Below are positions 1-8,676 of a DNA stretch of 32,638 bases, one piece after another. Each line of letters begins with the position of its first letter. Position 1 is the first letter of the stretch. Under the pieces are notes generated by a model. That model was not told the DNA's origin and made no database searches. It saw nothing but the letters and a program-made list of their open reading frames with translations. The translations under genes and the position numbers were made by a program. Origin of the DNA: a virus; the IMG/VR virus record IMGVR_UViG_3300020160_002656, positions 1 to 32,638 of that record; one strand, written 5' to 3'.

Positions 1-1
1 C

Positions 2-1195
2 GCGACCGACTCCCTGATCCCTTACGCCCGCAACGCGCGGACCCATTCTCCGGACCAGGTCGACCAGATTGCCGCGTCCATCCGCGAGTTTGGATTCACG
101 AACCCCATCCTGATCCGCGAGGACGGCTCGATCATCGCGGGCCATGGTCGTCATGCCGCCGCGCGGAAGCTTGGCTTGGCTGAAGTCCCGACCATTTGCC
201 TCTCCCACCTGACGCCGACCCAGGTGAAGGCCTATGTCCTGGCCGATAACAAATTGGCCCTGAACGCCGGCTGGGACGACGCGATGCTCGCGCTCGAAAT
301 GCAGGAGCTGAAGGACGAGGGGTTCGACCTTTCCCTCATGGGGTTCAGCGCCGGCGAGGTCGACGCGATCTTCGCGGAGTGTACCGTCGATGGTTTGACC
401 GATGAGGACGACGCTCCCGATGTTCCCGAGGATCCGCAGACGCGACCTGGGGATGTATGGATCTGCGGCCGGCACCGTGTCATGTGCGGAGACGCCGCCA
501 GCTCTGAAAGTATTACCCAATTATTGCAGGGCAGGAAGGCCGACCTTTGGATAACCGACCCACCGTACAATGTCGCGTATCAGGGCGGCACAAAGGAAAA
601 GCTGACCATCCAGAACGACTCCATGTCCGCGGAGGACTTCCGCGTTTTTCTCCGAGGCGCTTATTCCGCGGCCGATCAAAACTTGAAAGAGGGCGGCTCG
701 TTTTACATCTGGTACGCCGGTGTCGAGAGCTACAACTTCATTGGTGCCGGCCTTGATATCGGCTGGGATCCGAAGCACATCCTTTACCATATCTGGAAAA
801 AGGACGCGCTCGTCCTGGGGCGCTCCGACTATCAGTATATCCATGAGCCGTGTCTCTACGGCTGGAAGTCTGGCGCCGCGCACTCCTGGGAGAGCGACCG
901 CTGTCAGACGACCGTTTACGAATGCAAACGCCCGCGGCGCTCCGGCGTCCACCCGACGATGAAACCTGTCGAGCTGTTTGCCTACCAGATTGGCAACTCG
1001 TCGAAGAAGGGCGAGGTCGTCCTGGACTCCTTTGGCGGCTCCGGGACGACGATGATCGCTTGCGAGGAAATCGGACGGTCCGCGCGGCTGATGGAGCTCG
1101 ACCCGAAGTATTGCGATGTCATCGTCCGGCGCTGGATGGAATTCACCGGCAAAACCGCGACGCTTGAGAAGGACGGACGGCCCTTCGTCGCCTGA
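2..1195 (+). CDS. ParB-domain-containing DNA methyltransferase (5' partial)
   Basis: A two-domain phage DNA methylase whose first codons lie left of the window; the frame is open from base 2. The N-terminal part is a ParB/Srx-like domain (residues SLIPYARNARTHS, then the GHGR motif at 140-151). The C-terminal part is an N6-adenine/N4-cytosine methyltransferase with the catalytic DPPY at 557-568, an HPTMKP block, and the SAM-binding FGGSGTT near 1031; the order catalytic-then-SAM fits the beta class. Such fusions often sit just upstream of phage terminases, as here, and are thought to modify phage DNA before packaging (inference). The stop overlaps the next start (TGATG). If the window closes into a circle, the frame continues back to an ATT codon at 32625. 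Confidence 0.92.
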   Translation, partial: ATDSLIPYARNARTHSPDQVDQIAASIREFGFTNPILIREDGSIIAGHGRHAAARKLGLAEVPTICLSHLTPTQVKAYVLADNKLALNAGWDDAMLALEMQELKDEGFDLSLMGFSAGEVDAIFAECTVDGLTDEDDAPDVPEDPQTRPGDVWICGRHRVMCGDAASSESITQLLQGRKADLWITDPPYNVAYQGGTKEKLTIQNDSMSAEDFRVFLRGAYSAADQNLKEGGSFYIWYAGVESYNFIGAGLDIGWDPKHILYHIWKKDALVLGRSDYQYIHEPCLYGWKSGAAHSWESDRCQTTVYECKRPRRSGVHPTMKPVELFAYQIGNSSKKGEVVLDSFGGSGTTMIACEEIGRSARLMELDPKYCDVIVRRWMEFTGKTATLEKDGRPFVA

Positions 1196-1806
1196 TGCCG
1201 ATCTCGCAGACCCAGCTTGCGGAACGATGGGAGCTGTCGAAGGGACGCATCTCACAGCTTGTCACCGCCGGTATGCCTCTCGACTCTTTCGAGGCCGCGG
1301 AGAAATGGCGCGCCGAACGCCACGCGGAGACTGGCATCGCTCCGTCGAATTACCGCCTGGACCCTGGCGAGGTCCCGCGCGTCGAGGTCCCTGCCGATGC
1401 TCCGCCGTCGGCTGATCCGAAGGCCGCGCCGACGCTTGAGACTTTCGAGACCATCCTGGAACGCCAGCGCATCCTCGTCCAGCTCTCGCGCAATCAGTAT
1501 ATTCAGGCCGTCCGCGCCGGCTCTCCCCAGCAGTCGAAACTTTACGCGTCGTATGATAAAACGGTCAACACGCTGACCAAATTAAAAGCCGAGTCCGACC
1601 GTCTCGCCGTGATCAGCCGTGAGTATATCCGCGCGGCCGACGCGACTGACGAAATGCGCCGGCTGATGAGCGAGGTCGTCAACCGTTTGGACAAGCTTGC
1701 GCTGGATGTTGCCGAGTCCTGCAACCCCGAAAACCCCGCGCGCGCCGTGAAGGTGCTCGAGGCCTGGACCCGAAAGGTCCGCGAGGAATTGTCCCGAGAT
1801 GGATAA
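1195..1806 (+). CDS. terS: terminase small subunit (probable)
   Basis: 203 residues. The N-terminal 30 residues (SQTQLAERWELSKGRISQLV) form a helix-turn-helix that resembles the Nu1-type DNA-recognition domain of small terminases. A proline-rich linker follows, then a long helical region (about residues 75-200) suited to oligomerisation. It would recognise the packaging site and load the large subunit. Its start overlaps the upstream methylase stop and its end overlaps the large terminase start by 8 bases, so the three genes are translationally coupled. The call rests on the helix-turn-helix and on position; sequence similarity of small terminases is always weak. Confidence 0.75.
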   Translation: MPISQTQLAERWELSKGRISQLVTAGMPLDSFEAAEKWRAERHAETGIAPSNYRLDPGEVPRVEVPADAPPSADPKAAPTLETFETILERQRILVQLSRNQYIQAVRAGSPQQSKLYASYDKTVNTLTKLKAESDRLAVISREYIRAADATDEMRRLMSEVVNRLDKLALDVAESCNPENPARAVKVLEAWTRKVREELSRDG

Positions 1807-3616
1807 GGCCGAGCTTCGCGCGATCGGGAAGAAGGTCCTCAAACCTTCCGAGTCCGGCGACATCGTCGAATGGCTCGAGGCGAATGTCGAGGCCATCCCC
1901 GACTCTCCGATGCCTGGTCCCTTTCGATCTGAAAGGACGCCATGGATTGCGTCGGCCCTTCGCATCATGGCGGATCCCGAGACAAAGATGGCCTGTCTCC
2001 TGGCGAGCATCCAATCCGCAAAGTCCCTTGCGGCGCGCCTGTTCACCTGCCACATCATCGCGAACGCTCCAGGCCCTTGCATGGTCCTACAGAGCAACGA
2101 CCCCGAGGCCAAGGATTTTGCGATAAGGTACCTGCGGCCGATCTGGAACAACTGCCGGCCTGTCCGTGAAAGGTTCAAGGCCGACGACATGGAACGCTCG
2201 ACGACGGCGGACTTCGACCGCATGACGCTTTACTGTCGCGGCATCTGGAATGAGTCCAACCTTCAGCGCCTGTCCCTTCGTTATGTCATCGTCGACGAAT
2301 GCTGGCTTGCCCCTCCCGGCCACCTGGCAGAAGTCTCCGCGCGCGTCACGGCTTTCGGCTGGATGGGCAAACGCATTTTCATGTCCCAGGGCGGCCGCGA
2401 ACAGCAGGAGTTTCATCAGCTGATGTCGCAGACCGACGAGCGCGATTGGAATTTCCGGTGTCCTCAATGCGACCACCTTCAGCCCTGGAAATGGTCCCAG
2501 GTCCGGATGCCAGAGTCCGCGAAAGTCGCCGGCAAATGGGACCTGCTTAAAGTGTCGTCCGGCACGACCTACGAGTGCGCCGGTTGCAAATGCCACCTGC
2601 CCGACACCAACGCGACCAGGCATGAGGTAAACCTGCGCGGCGAGTTTGTCGCGACGAAGGCCGCCACCCACGCCGGCTATGTCGGACTCCATTGGAACGC
2701 TCTCGCGACGATGTCCTGGGGCGAGCTCGCTGTCATGCGCCTGAAAGCGGAAGAGGCCCTCGAGGAATATGGGGACGAGGAACCGATGCGGATCTGGGTC
2801 CAGAAAAGGTTGGCCGAACCTTACCGCGAAAGCGCCGACGAGGTTAACTTTGAGCTCACCGGCGGAGACTTTAAAATGGGCGAGGATTGGCAGGAGGAGG
2901 GAGGGTTCGTCAACGGCCGTCCTGTCCCCTGGTCCCAGCTCAACGACGAAATGCGCGCGGCTCCGGACTTCGTCCCTCTCCGGTTCATGGGCATCGATGT
3001 TCAGAGGCGAGGTTTCTATTGGGTCGTCCGCGCTTTCTCCGGCGACGGCCGATCACGCCTGATCTCCTGCGGCTACTGTTTCACCTGGGGCGAGGTGTCC
3101 GATGCCCAGAAAAAGCACCGCGTCCACGCGGCAAACACTTTCGTCGACTCAGGCGACCAGCAGGACGAGGTCCTGGCGGCTTGCGCCACCCACGGATGGG
3201 TCGCCACCCGCGGCGATCAGAGAAACGACTTCCCCTGGAAAATCAGGACGCCGATCGGCATGAAGTCCGAGCTCCGTCCCTACTCCCCGCCGGTCGTCGA
3301 GGCCGTCGGCCAGAAGCGGGTCAAACGGTTTTATTTTTCCAACCTGCGCCTGAAGGACACCCTTAACCTGTTGATCCGCAGGGGGCGCCATCTTCGTCCG
3401 AAGGACGCGCCCGAGGAATACCTGACGCAGATGCAGTCCGAGAAGCGCGTCGTCTCCGTCTCCGGCCGTCCTATCTGGGAACAGATTGGCGACCGCGATA
3501 ACCACTTCTGGGACTGCGAGGTCATCTGTATGCTCCCTGCCCTGGCCTGGAAGCTCACCGGCCGAGCCGAGCAAATCGTCGACGCCGAGGCCGGCGATCA
3601 AAAGCATGAGGATTGA
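1799..3616 (+). CDS. terL: terminase large subunit, GpA family
   Basis: 605 residues, normal for lambda GpA-type packaging motors. The ATPase half has a deviant Walker A (ASIQSAKSL, residues 69-77; lambda gpA is also non-canonical here), Walker B YVIVDECW (D166/E167), and a four-cysteine zinc site (C221, C224, C260, C263). The nuclease half carries the expected acidic residues D400 (FMGIDVQ), D450 (FVDSG) and D572 (NHFWDCE), the last in a block typical of GpA. The protein cuts concatemeric DNA and drives it into proheads through the portal. It overlaps terS by 8 bases and is followed by a 132-base spacer before the next block. Confidence 0.95.
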   Translation: MDKAELRAIGKKVLKPSESGDIVEWLEANVEAIPDSPMPGPFRSERTPWIASALRIMADPETKMACLLASIQSAKSLAARLFTCHIIANAPGPCMVLQSNDPEAKDFAIRYLRPIWNNCRPVRERFKADDMERSTTADFDRMTLYCRGIWNESNLQRLSLRYVIVDECWLAPPGHLAEVSARVTAFGWMGKRIFMSQGGREQQEFHQLMSQTDERDWNFRCPQCDHLQPWKWSQVRMPESAKVAGKWDLLKVSSGTTYECAGCKCHLPDTNATRHEVNLRGEFVATKAATHAGYVGLHWNALATMSWGELAVMRLKAEEALEEYGDEEPMRIWVQKRLAEPYRESADEVNFELTGGDFKMGEDWQEEGGFVNGRPVPWSQLNDEMRAAPDFVPLRFMGIDVQRRGFYWVVRAFSGDGRSRLISCGYCFTWGEVSDAQKKHRVHAANTFVDSGDQQDEVLAACATHGWVATRGDQRNDFPWKIRTPIGMKSELRPYSPPVVEAVGQKRVKRFYFSNLRLKDTLNLLIRRGRHLRPKDAPEEYLTQMQSEKRVVSVSGRPIWEQIGDRDNHFWDCEVICMLPALAWKLTGRAEQIVDAEAGDQKHED

Positions 3617-3729
3617 CTTTCGTCCTGGCCCTGACAGCTTGTCCATGCGCTTCCGATCTTCCGGGCATGGGATTTTGGAAGTGGCACCCCTTCGCCGTCC
3701 ATCGCAGGACGGATTGACGGGGCCTGCCT
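3617..3729. other. intergenic spacer between packaging and head blocks
   Basis: A short non-coding gap before the first intact repeat element. It holds a weak hairpin (CGTCC/GGACG around 3697-3713) without a T-tract, and a 16-codon reading frame at 3667-3717 starting MGFWKWHPF that is too short to call. No convincing intrinsic terminator is seen. Confidence 0.5.
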
Positions 3730-3749
3730 TTGACTCCCGCGTAGGTTCA
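3730..3749 (+). promoter_or_regulatory. late block element, copy 1
   Basis: TTGACTCCCGCGTAGGTTCA, whose last base is the A of the ATG of the gpW-like gene. The same 20 bases recur at 7147, 8657 and 10358, and with a changed 3' end at 15452. TTGACT resembles a -35 box but no -10 box lies 16-18 bases downstream, so an ordinary sigma-70 promoter is not supported. It is probably a phage-specific promoter or another block-level control site (inference). Confidence 0.75.
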
Positions 3750-4015
3750 TGGCGAGTCCCACCGGCTGTTTCCTTATTCTTTCCCAGGCGCGCATCGAAG
3801 CTATCGCGGAGAAGGCGGGCGACCTTTTGCTCGAGGGAAAGACCATGATGAGTTATTCTGACAGCGGCACGAGCGTGTCCAAATCCTTCCCGATGTCCGT
3901 CCAGCAGACGCTCATCGAGTGCCGGTACGCTCTCCAGATTAAGGACCCGGAACAATACGGATCTATCGACCGCGTCCGCGTCTATAACGGCCTTTGGAAT
4001 TTCCGCGGCCTTTAA
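3749..4015 (+). CDS. gpW-like head-tail joining protein
   Basis: 88 residues. The N-terminal helix (ARIEAIAEKAGDLLLEG) followed by a short beta segment with serine-rich turns (SYSDSGTSVSKSF) and a second helix matches the helix-beta-helix plan of lambda gpW, and the position between large terminase and portal is that of lambda W. gpW-type proteins plug the filled head and prepare it for tail attachment. The chosen ATG overlaps the repeat element, leaving essentially no leader; a later ATG pair at 3845 would remove the first helix and is less likely. Family assignment is by pattern and synteny only. Confidence 0.65.
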   Translation: MASPTGCFLILSQARIEAIAEKAGDLLLEGKTMMSYSDSGTSVSKSFPMSVQQTLIECRYALQIKDPEQYGSIDRVRVYNGLWNFRGL

Positions 4016-4021
4016 TAATTC

Positions 4022-5599
4022 ATGGCTCCTAAAAAAACGACCATCAAAAAGGCCATTCGCGAAGCTGTCCGCGATGTAAAAGCTTACGCTAAAAAGCGCG
4101 GTTTGAAGGCGCGCGCCGACGCCGGCGGCGGTAGCTCCGGTATCTTCTCTCAGTTCGAGGGCGCCAAATATTCCAATAAGCGGTCCTGGATCAACACGCC
4201 ATGGCCGGCCGACCAGAAGCGGACGATGACCGTGTTCGACCGGCAGGAGCTCACGCGCAAAATGCGCTGGCTCTCCGTCAACGCCGGCCTGGTCCGACAG
4301 ATGATTTCGGACAATGTCCTTTATGCGATCGCGGACGGCCTGAAGCCCCAGCCGGCGTCCGGCTCCTATTCCTGGGACCAACTGTCTTTCGCCTATTTCA
4401 TGGATTGGGCAAACAAGCCCTGCGAAATCACCGGCCGTTACAATTTCTGGGAATGCCAGCAGATCGTCTGCCGGAAGGTCGATGTCGACGGAGAGATTTT
4501 CGTCCTCAAAACTTACGGTCCTGGCTCCGCGACGATGATTCAACTCATCGAGTCTCACCGCGTAGGCACTTCGGCGTCGGCCGCCGGCTCTCCCGATGGG
4601 ATGTGGGACGGTATCCAATTCAACCGGTTCGGCGCCGTCGTCGGCTACAATGTCATCCGATCTGACGGAACGACGCGGCTCATCGGCGCCAACTCGATGC
4701 TCCATGTCTACCACCCTGAACAGGTCAGCGGCGCGCGCGCCTATTCCCCCCTTCAGCACTCGATCAACAACCTGATTGATATTCTCGAGATTTTGTCCCT
4801 CGAGAAAGTCGCAGTCAAAACGAGCTCCGACATTACCCGGACGATCACCCGAGAAAATCCTCAGTTTGACGGATCCGCCGCCGACTTCGAGGCCTTCGGT
4901 ATGCGCCCGCAGGACTACCCGCAGGGCGTCTATACTAATCCGGAACAGGTCGGCTCGTTCATCGGCGGGAAAATACTTTCTCTCGCTCCTGGGGAGAAGC
5001 TCGAAAGTTTCCAAAGCCAGCGCCCCAACCAAAGTTTTAACGGCTTTATTGAACAGCTGGAGAAGGACTCCTGCGGCGGCGTCCTGCCGTATGCGTTTAC
5101 CTCTGATCCCACGAAGGCCGGAGGCGCGGCCATCCGTCTCGTCGTCTCGAAGGCCGAGAGGCACTTCGGCTCCCGCCAGCACATGATCATGACGCGTATG
5201 CTGACGCCCATCTGGGGCTATGTCATCGGCAACGCGATTGCGCGCGGTGATCTCCCTCCGAACGACAATTGGCACAAGGTCAATTGGGTCACTCCGCGCC
5301 GCGTGACCGTCGACGCCGGCCGCGAGTCCACGGCCAACCAGACCGACATTTCGATGGGACTCAAAACCATCAGCGATCACTACGCCGAGCTTGGGATGGA
5401 CAGCCGAGAGGAAGTCCGCCGCCGCGCGGCCGACGCGCGCATGATCATCGACACCGCGCAGGAGTTTAATGTCCCGCCGTCGATGATTTACAATCCTCAG
5501 AATGTCCCGATCGCGGATGTAAATTCTACCGCCGCCGCCTTCGGCACTCCGCCGCCTGGCAAACAATTCACCCCTATGTTCCCCGAAGAGAACCCCTAA
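4022..5599 (+). CDS. portal protein, lambda GpB family
   Basis: 525 residues, about lambda portal length. A basic N-terminus (KKTTIKKAIREAVRD) precedes the conserved start of this family: the RSWI block, LTRKMRWLSVNAGLVRQ, and DNVLYAIADGLKPQP. Mid-protein residues such as DGEIF, IESHRV and HVYHPEQVSGARAYSPL are characteristic. The dodecameric portal forms the head vertex through which terminase loads DNA. It follows the gpW-like gene by 6 bases and precedes the head protease by 9, as in lambda W-B-C. No Shine-Dalgarno sequence precedes its ATG (TTTAATAATTC). Confidence 0.93.
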   Translation: MAPKKTTIKKAIREAVRDVKAYAKKRGLKARADAGGGSSGIFSQFEGAKYSNKRSWINTPWPADQKRTMTVFDRQELTRKMRWLSVNAGLVRQMISDNVLYAIADGLKPQPASGSYSWDQLSFAYFMDWANKPCEITGRYNFWECQQIVCRKVDVDGEIFVLKTYGPGSATMIQLIESHRVGTSASAAGSPDGMWDGIQFNRFGAVVGYNVIRSDGTTRLIGANSMLHVYHPEQVSGARAYSPLQHSINNLIDILEILSLEKVAVKTSSDITRTITRENPQFDGSAADFEAFGMRPQDYPQGVYTNPEQVGSFIGGKILSLAPGEKLESFQSQRPNQSFNGFIEQLEKDSCGGVLPYAFTSDPTKAGGAAIRLVVSKAERHFGSRQHMIMTRMLTPIWGYVIGNAIARGDLPPNDNWHKVNWVTPRRVTVDAGRESTANQTDISMGLKTISDHYAELGMDSREEVRRRAADARMIIDTAQEFNVPPSMIYNPQNVPIADVNSTAAAFGTPPPGKQFTPMFPEENP

Positions 5600-5608
5600 T
5601 TTTACGCC

Positions 5609-7150
5609 ATGCGAAACCTGTCCAAAGATTACAAAAGCCAGCGCCCCCTGCTGATCAACCCTTCGCAGGCCGAGGCCTATCTCGAGCGCGCGGCCGGCGT
5701 CGAGCTCCCCTTGGGCGCCAAACTATCCGACATGGGAGATATGCTGGCCGCCATTTTTGGCGCCAAGGCCACGCTCCAAAAGTATCCGCCTTTCGCCGTC
5801 GTCCCTGTCCACGGTGTCATCGGACGCAACCTGTCCGATCTTGAGGCCATGTGCGGCTGTTGCGATGTCCAGGCCGTCGAGGAAATGATCGAAGAGTGCG
5901 AACGCGACCCCTCGATTAAAACCATCATCCTGGACTTCGACTCCCCCGGCGGCACTTCCGTCGGCGTCCCCGAGCTCGCCAACCGCGTCAAGGCCTGCTC
6001 GAAGGAGGTCATCTCTTTCACCGGCTCCGAGTGTTGCTCCGCGGCTTACTGGATTGCTTCCCAGGCCTCCCAATTTTACGCGACGCCCTCGAGCTCCGTC
6101 GGATCCATCGGCGTCTATATCGCTTATCCCGACCTGTCCAAAGCTTACGAGATGGAGGGCGTCCGCATGGATGTCATCCGCGCCGGGACCTATAAGGGCG
6201 CCGGCATCCCTGGCACCTCCCTCGATGCCAACCAGCGGAAAATGCTCCAGGACGAGGTCGTCTCCATCTGGGACGATTTCAAGGCCGCGGTGAAGTCCGT
6301 CCGGTCTTTCGTCGAGGATGCCTCGATGGAAGGTCAGACCTTCTCCGGCAAAAAGGCCGCCGAAGCTGGACTTGTCACCTCCCTGGTCAACGGCTTTGAC
6401 GAGCTTATGACCTCCCTGAACGCCGCCGTCGCCGCGCAGATGGAAGCCGACGAGGAAAATGCCGACCGATCTGCCGGCGGTTCCGAACATGGAGAGCTCG
6501 TCGGCCACGACGACGACGAGGATGAGGATGAGGAAGGAATGAACCGCATGGCCTCGTCCCGCGCCCTTGGCTCCCTGTCCGCCTTGATCATGAGTCACCT
6601 GTCCGCCAAATCTGAGGAAGCCCCGGCGTCCCCAGGCGAGGGCGTTGAGCCCCAGCCGAAGGCCGACGAGGAGGACGAGGATAAGGAAAACGGCGAGGAT
6701 CCGACCGCCCCCCAGACCAAATGCGTCATTTCCGACTTTGACGGCACAATCCGCGAGCCCTCGTCCGGGAAACTTATCACGGCCGTTGCCGGCCACCTGC
6801 GCCGGATGGCCGCTGAGGGGAAGGTTGTCCACATCGTCACCGGCCGTCTCGAGTCCGCCCGCGCCGAGACCGAGGATTATCTGAAATCCAACGAGGTCCC
6901 CTTTGCCAGCTTGCGGATGAAATCCGACGCGGCCGAAGCCACGCCTGGTTACAAGGTTACCGCCGTCCGCGCGATCGAGGCCGAGGCCGGCCTGGTGAAG
7001 CACATCGTCGAAAATGACCCCGACTGTTCCAGGGCTTATTCCGACGCCGGTTATTCCTGCATCCACCCGGACTCCCTGTCCGCGGCCGAAGCGGAAAGCG
7101 ACGCGTCGAGCCGCCCCCTGGACACCGATCCTAAACAGGCGCGCGCTTGA
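5609..7150 (+). CDS. S49 head maturation protease fused to HAD phosphatase-like domain
   Basis: 513 residues. Residues about 55-275 are an S49 (SppA/lambda C-like) serine protease: LDFDSPGG at 108-115, nucleophile Ser144 (ECCSAAYWIASQ) and general-base Lys196 (AGTYKGAG), spaced as in bacterial SppA. It would trim the portal, scaffold or coat proteins during head maturation. After acidic linkers (DDDEDEDEE near 301-309; DEEDEDKE near 353-360) comes an unexpected C-terminal domain, residues 370-490, with HAD-fold motifs: DFDGT (376-380), IVTGR (409-413), a candidate lysine K438 or K449, and ENDPD (468-472). It resembles the phosphatase half of polynucleotide kinase/phosphatase enzymes. The stop codon lies inside the second repeat element. 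No separate short scaffold start is obvious inside the gene. Confidence 0.9.
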   Translation: MRNLSKDYKSQRPLLINPSQAEAYLERAAGVELPLGAKLSDMGDMLAAIFGAKATLQKYPPFAVVPVHGVIGRNLSDLEAMCGCCDVQAVEEMIEECERDPSIKTIILDFDSPGGTSVGVPELANRVKACSKEVISFTGSECCSAAYWIASQASQFYATPSSSVGSIGVYIAYPDLSKAYEMEGVRMDVIRAGTYKGAGIPGTSLDANQRKMLQDEVVSIWDDFKAAVKSVRSFVEDASMEGQTFSGKKAAEAGLVTSLVNGFDELMTSLNAAVAAQMEADEENADRSAGGSEHGELVGHDDDEDEDEEGMNRMASSRALGSLSALIMSHLSAKSEEAPASPGEGVEPQPKADEEDEDKENGEDPTAPQTKCVISDFDGTIREPSSGKLITAVAGHLRRMAAEGKVVHIVTGRLESARAETEDYLKSNEVPFASLRMKSDAAEATPGYKVTAVRAIEAEAGLVKHIVENDPDCSRAYSDAGYSCIHPDSLSAAEAESDASSRPLDTDPKQARA

Positions 7151-7166
7151 CTCCCGCGTAGGTTCA
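7147..7166 (+). promoter_or_regulatory. late block element, copy 2
   Basis: Identical 20-mer TTGACTCCCGCGTAGGTTCA. It overlaps the stop codon of the protease gene (TGA 7148-7150) and ends 10 bases before the ATG of the scaffold-like gene. Identity is kept although the neighbouring codons differ from those at the other copies, so it is not a by-product of coding. Confidence 0.75.
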
Positions 7167-7176
7167 TCACCAGCCC

Positions 7177-7638
7177 ATGACTCTCGAGCAATCCCTGCAG
7201 GCCCTTAAGTCCGCCTTCACCAGCAAATCGTCGGAGGCCGAAAAGCTTGCCGCTGAAATGTCTGAGCTTAAGGCCAAAAACGAAACCATGACGGCCGAGT
7301 TCGCCGCTGTTTCCGAGAAGCTTGCCGCGTCCGCCGCGCTTGCCGTCGAGCGTGACTCCCTGGCCTCAAAGGTCGACGATCTCACGAAGGCCCTTGCCGC
7401 CGCCCAAGAGGTGAAGTCCCAGGCCGTCGCCCAAATCGAAAGCGTCGGAAAAGAGTCCGCGAAAATTGCCGCCGCTGTCGGCGTGTCTCCTGTCGAAATC
7501 TCCGCCGCCGATCAGTCCGCGCAAAAGTCTCCCGAGGAAATCTGGACCGAGTATTGCTCGATGTCCGACCCCGCCGCAAAGCTCGCCTTTTACAATAAGA
7601 ACCGGGCCGCGATCATCTCGCACCTGGGCGTCAAATAA
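7177..7638 (+). CDS. coiled-coil scaffold-like protein
   Basis: 153 residues, Ala/Glu/Lys/Ser-rich. Residues 1-100 are continuous heptad-like coiled coil (SLQALKSAFTSKSSEAEKLA and on), then a linker and a compact C-terminal stretch with EEIWTEYCSM and AFYNKNRAAI. Size, composition and position between head protease and coat protein suggest the capsid scaffold or a capsid-assembly cofactor; this is inference because scaffolds diverge quickly. The first gene of a two-gene block after the second repeat element, it is separated by 31 bases from the coat gene. Confidence 0.6.
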   Translation: MTLEQSLQALKSAFTSKSSEAEKLAAEMSELKAKNETMTAEFAAVSEKLAASAALAVERDSLASKVDDLTKALAAAQEVKSQAVAQIESVGKESAKIAAAVGVSPVEISAADQSAQKSPEEIWTEYCSMSDPAAKLAFYNKNRAAIISHLGVK

Positions 7639-7669
7639 TTTTCAACCCCCCATCCCAACTCCCTAACCC

Positions 7670-8587
7670 ATGAGCAACTCCGTCCTCAACCAGGGCTTGG
7701 CTCCGCAGTTCGTCGCCGCAGAAACCCTGCGCACGCTCATCCCGGTCCTCGCCCCCCTGAACAAAATCGTGACCACCGACTTCAGCGCCTATGTCGCTGA
7801 AAAGGGCCAGGTCGTCCACACCCGCTACGCCGACGCTTTCACCGCGTCGACCTACAACCGCGCCACCGGCTTCGTTGCCGAGGACGCCGTGTCGAACGAT
7901 GTGGCGATCACCCTGTCCGACCATAACTATGTCATGACTTCGTTCACCGACACCGAAGTCGCGACGATCTCCCTTGATATGCTTCGCCACGTGTTCATCG
8001 CTCCGATGGCCAACGCCACGGTGACGAGCATTTTCAACGGTGTCATCGGGCAGACGACCGCCGCCGCTTATCCTGGCACTCCTTTCTACTCCGGCACCAA
8101 GGCCAATTTCAACCGCCTTGCCATCGCCGCCGGCGCGACGAACATGACGAAGGCCAACCTGCCTTTCAGCGATCGCTCGCTCCTGCTCACTCCTGACGCT
8201 TTCGGCCAGCTCCTGCAGGACGCTTCCGTCGCTCAGTACCTGTCCATCGGTGACACCTCCGTGATCCGTGACGGCAAGGTTGGCCGTCTCCACGGCGTCG
8301 ACATCTACGAGGTCAACACCTGGTCCGCGGCTCCTGCCGGCGAGCACCTTAATGGTATCGCGTCCTGTCGCGAGGGCCATGTCGTCGTCACGCGCGTCCC
8401 TGCCGCGCCGACCACCGGCGGTGGCGAACAGATTACCGTCCAGGACACGGACAGCGGCTTCGCTTTCTCGCTTCGCTCCTGGTACGACTGGACTGCCGGT
8501 CTGTCGAACCTGTCGGCCTCCTGGATCATCGGCCAGAGCGTCGGCAATCCGAACGCCGCCCTGCGCGTCGTTATCTCCGACCTCTAA
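7670..8587 (+). CDS. major capsid protein, P22-coat-like
   Basis: 305 residues. The opening (SNSVLNQGLAPQFVAAETLR) and the central block DHNYVMTSFTDTEVATISLD, followed by FSDRSLLLTPDAFGQLL and RDGKVGRLHGVDIYEVN, are the arrangement of P22-coat-like HK97-fold capsid proteins. The gene is followed at once by a strong terminator, consistent with a highly expressed block end. Its leader is AC-rich with no Shine-Dalgarno sequence (CATCCCAACTCCCTAACCC before ATG). It carries the only ACGT tetranucleotide found by eye in the window (7989-7992, a His-Val codon pair). Confidence 0.88.
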   Translation: MSNSVLNQGLAPQFVAAETLRTLIPVLAPLNKIVTTDFSAYVAEKGQVVHTRYADAFTASTYNRATGFVAEDAVSNDVAITLSDHNYVMTSFTDTEVATISLDMLRHVFIAPMANATVTSIFNGVIGQTTAAAYPGTPFYSGTKANFNRLAIAAGATNMTKANLPFSDRSLLLTPDAFGQLLQDASVAQYLSIGDTSVIRDGKVGRLHGVDIYEVNTWSAAPAGEHLNGIASCREGHVVVTRVPAAPTTGGGEQITVQDTDSGFAFSLRSWYDWTAGLSNLSASWIIGQSVGNPNAALRVVISDL

Positions 8588-8615
8588 AACTCACCCGCCA
8601 CGCGCGGGAAGAGCT

Positions 8616-8646
8616 GAGGCCCCCTTTCGAGGGGGCCTCTTTTTTT
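8616..8646 (+). terminator. rho-independent terminator after the coat gene
   Basis: A 10-bp perfect stem GAGGCCCCCT/AGGGGGCCTC closed by a TTCG tetraloop and followed by seven T. It sits 28 bases past the coat stop and just before repeat element copy 3, so it closes the scaffold-coat block. This is the clearest intrinsic terminator in the window. A smaller CCCGC/GCGGG hairpin precedes it at about 8594. Confidence 0.93.
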
Positions 8647-8656
8647 GTCCAGGCCT

Positions 8657-8676
8657 TTGACTCCCGCGTAGGTTCA
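8657..8676 (+). promoter_or_regulatory. late block element, copy 3
   Basis: Identical 20-mer, 10 bases after the coat terminator and overlapping the ATG of the connector gene by its last base. Placement directly behind a terminator is strong circumstantial evidence that it restarts transcription. Confidence 0.82.

Noticed and set aside
3730-3749. Similarity of the block element to a T7-type promoter
   Set aside because: GACTC and TAGG also occur in the T7 promoter but the spacing is one base longer and the rest differs; no single-subunit RNA polymerase gene is in the window.
3149-5566. Open 805-residue frame on the minus strand
   Set aside because: It lies antisense to the clear large terminase and portal genes; biased codon use in GC-rich DNA leaves such frames open by chance. 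Similar minus-strand frames elsewhere were dropped for the same reason.
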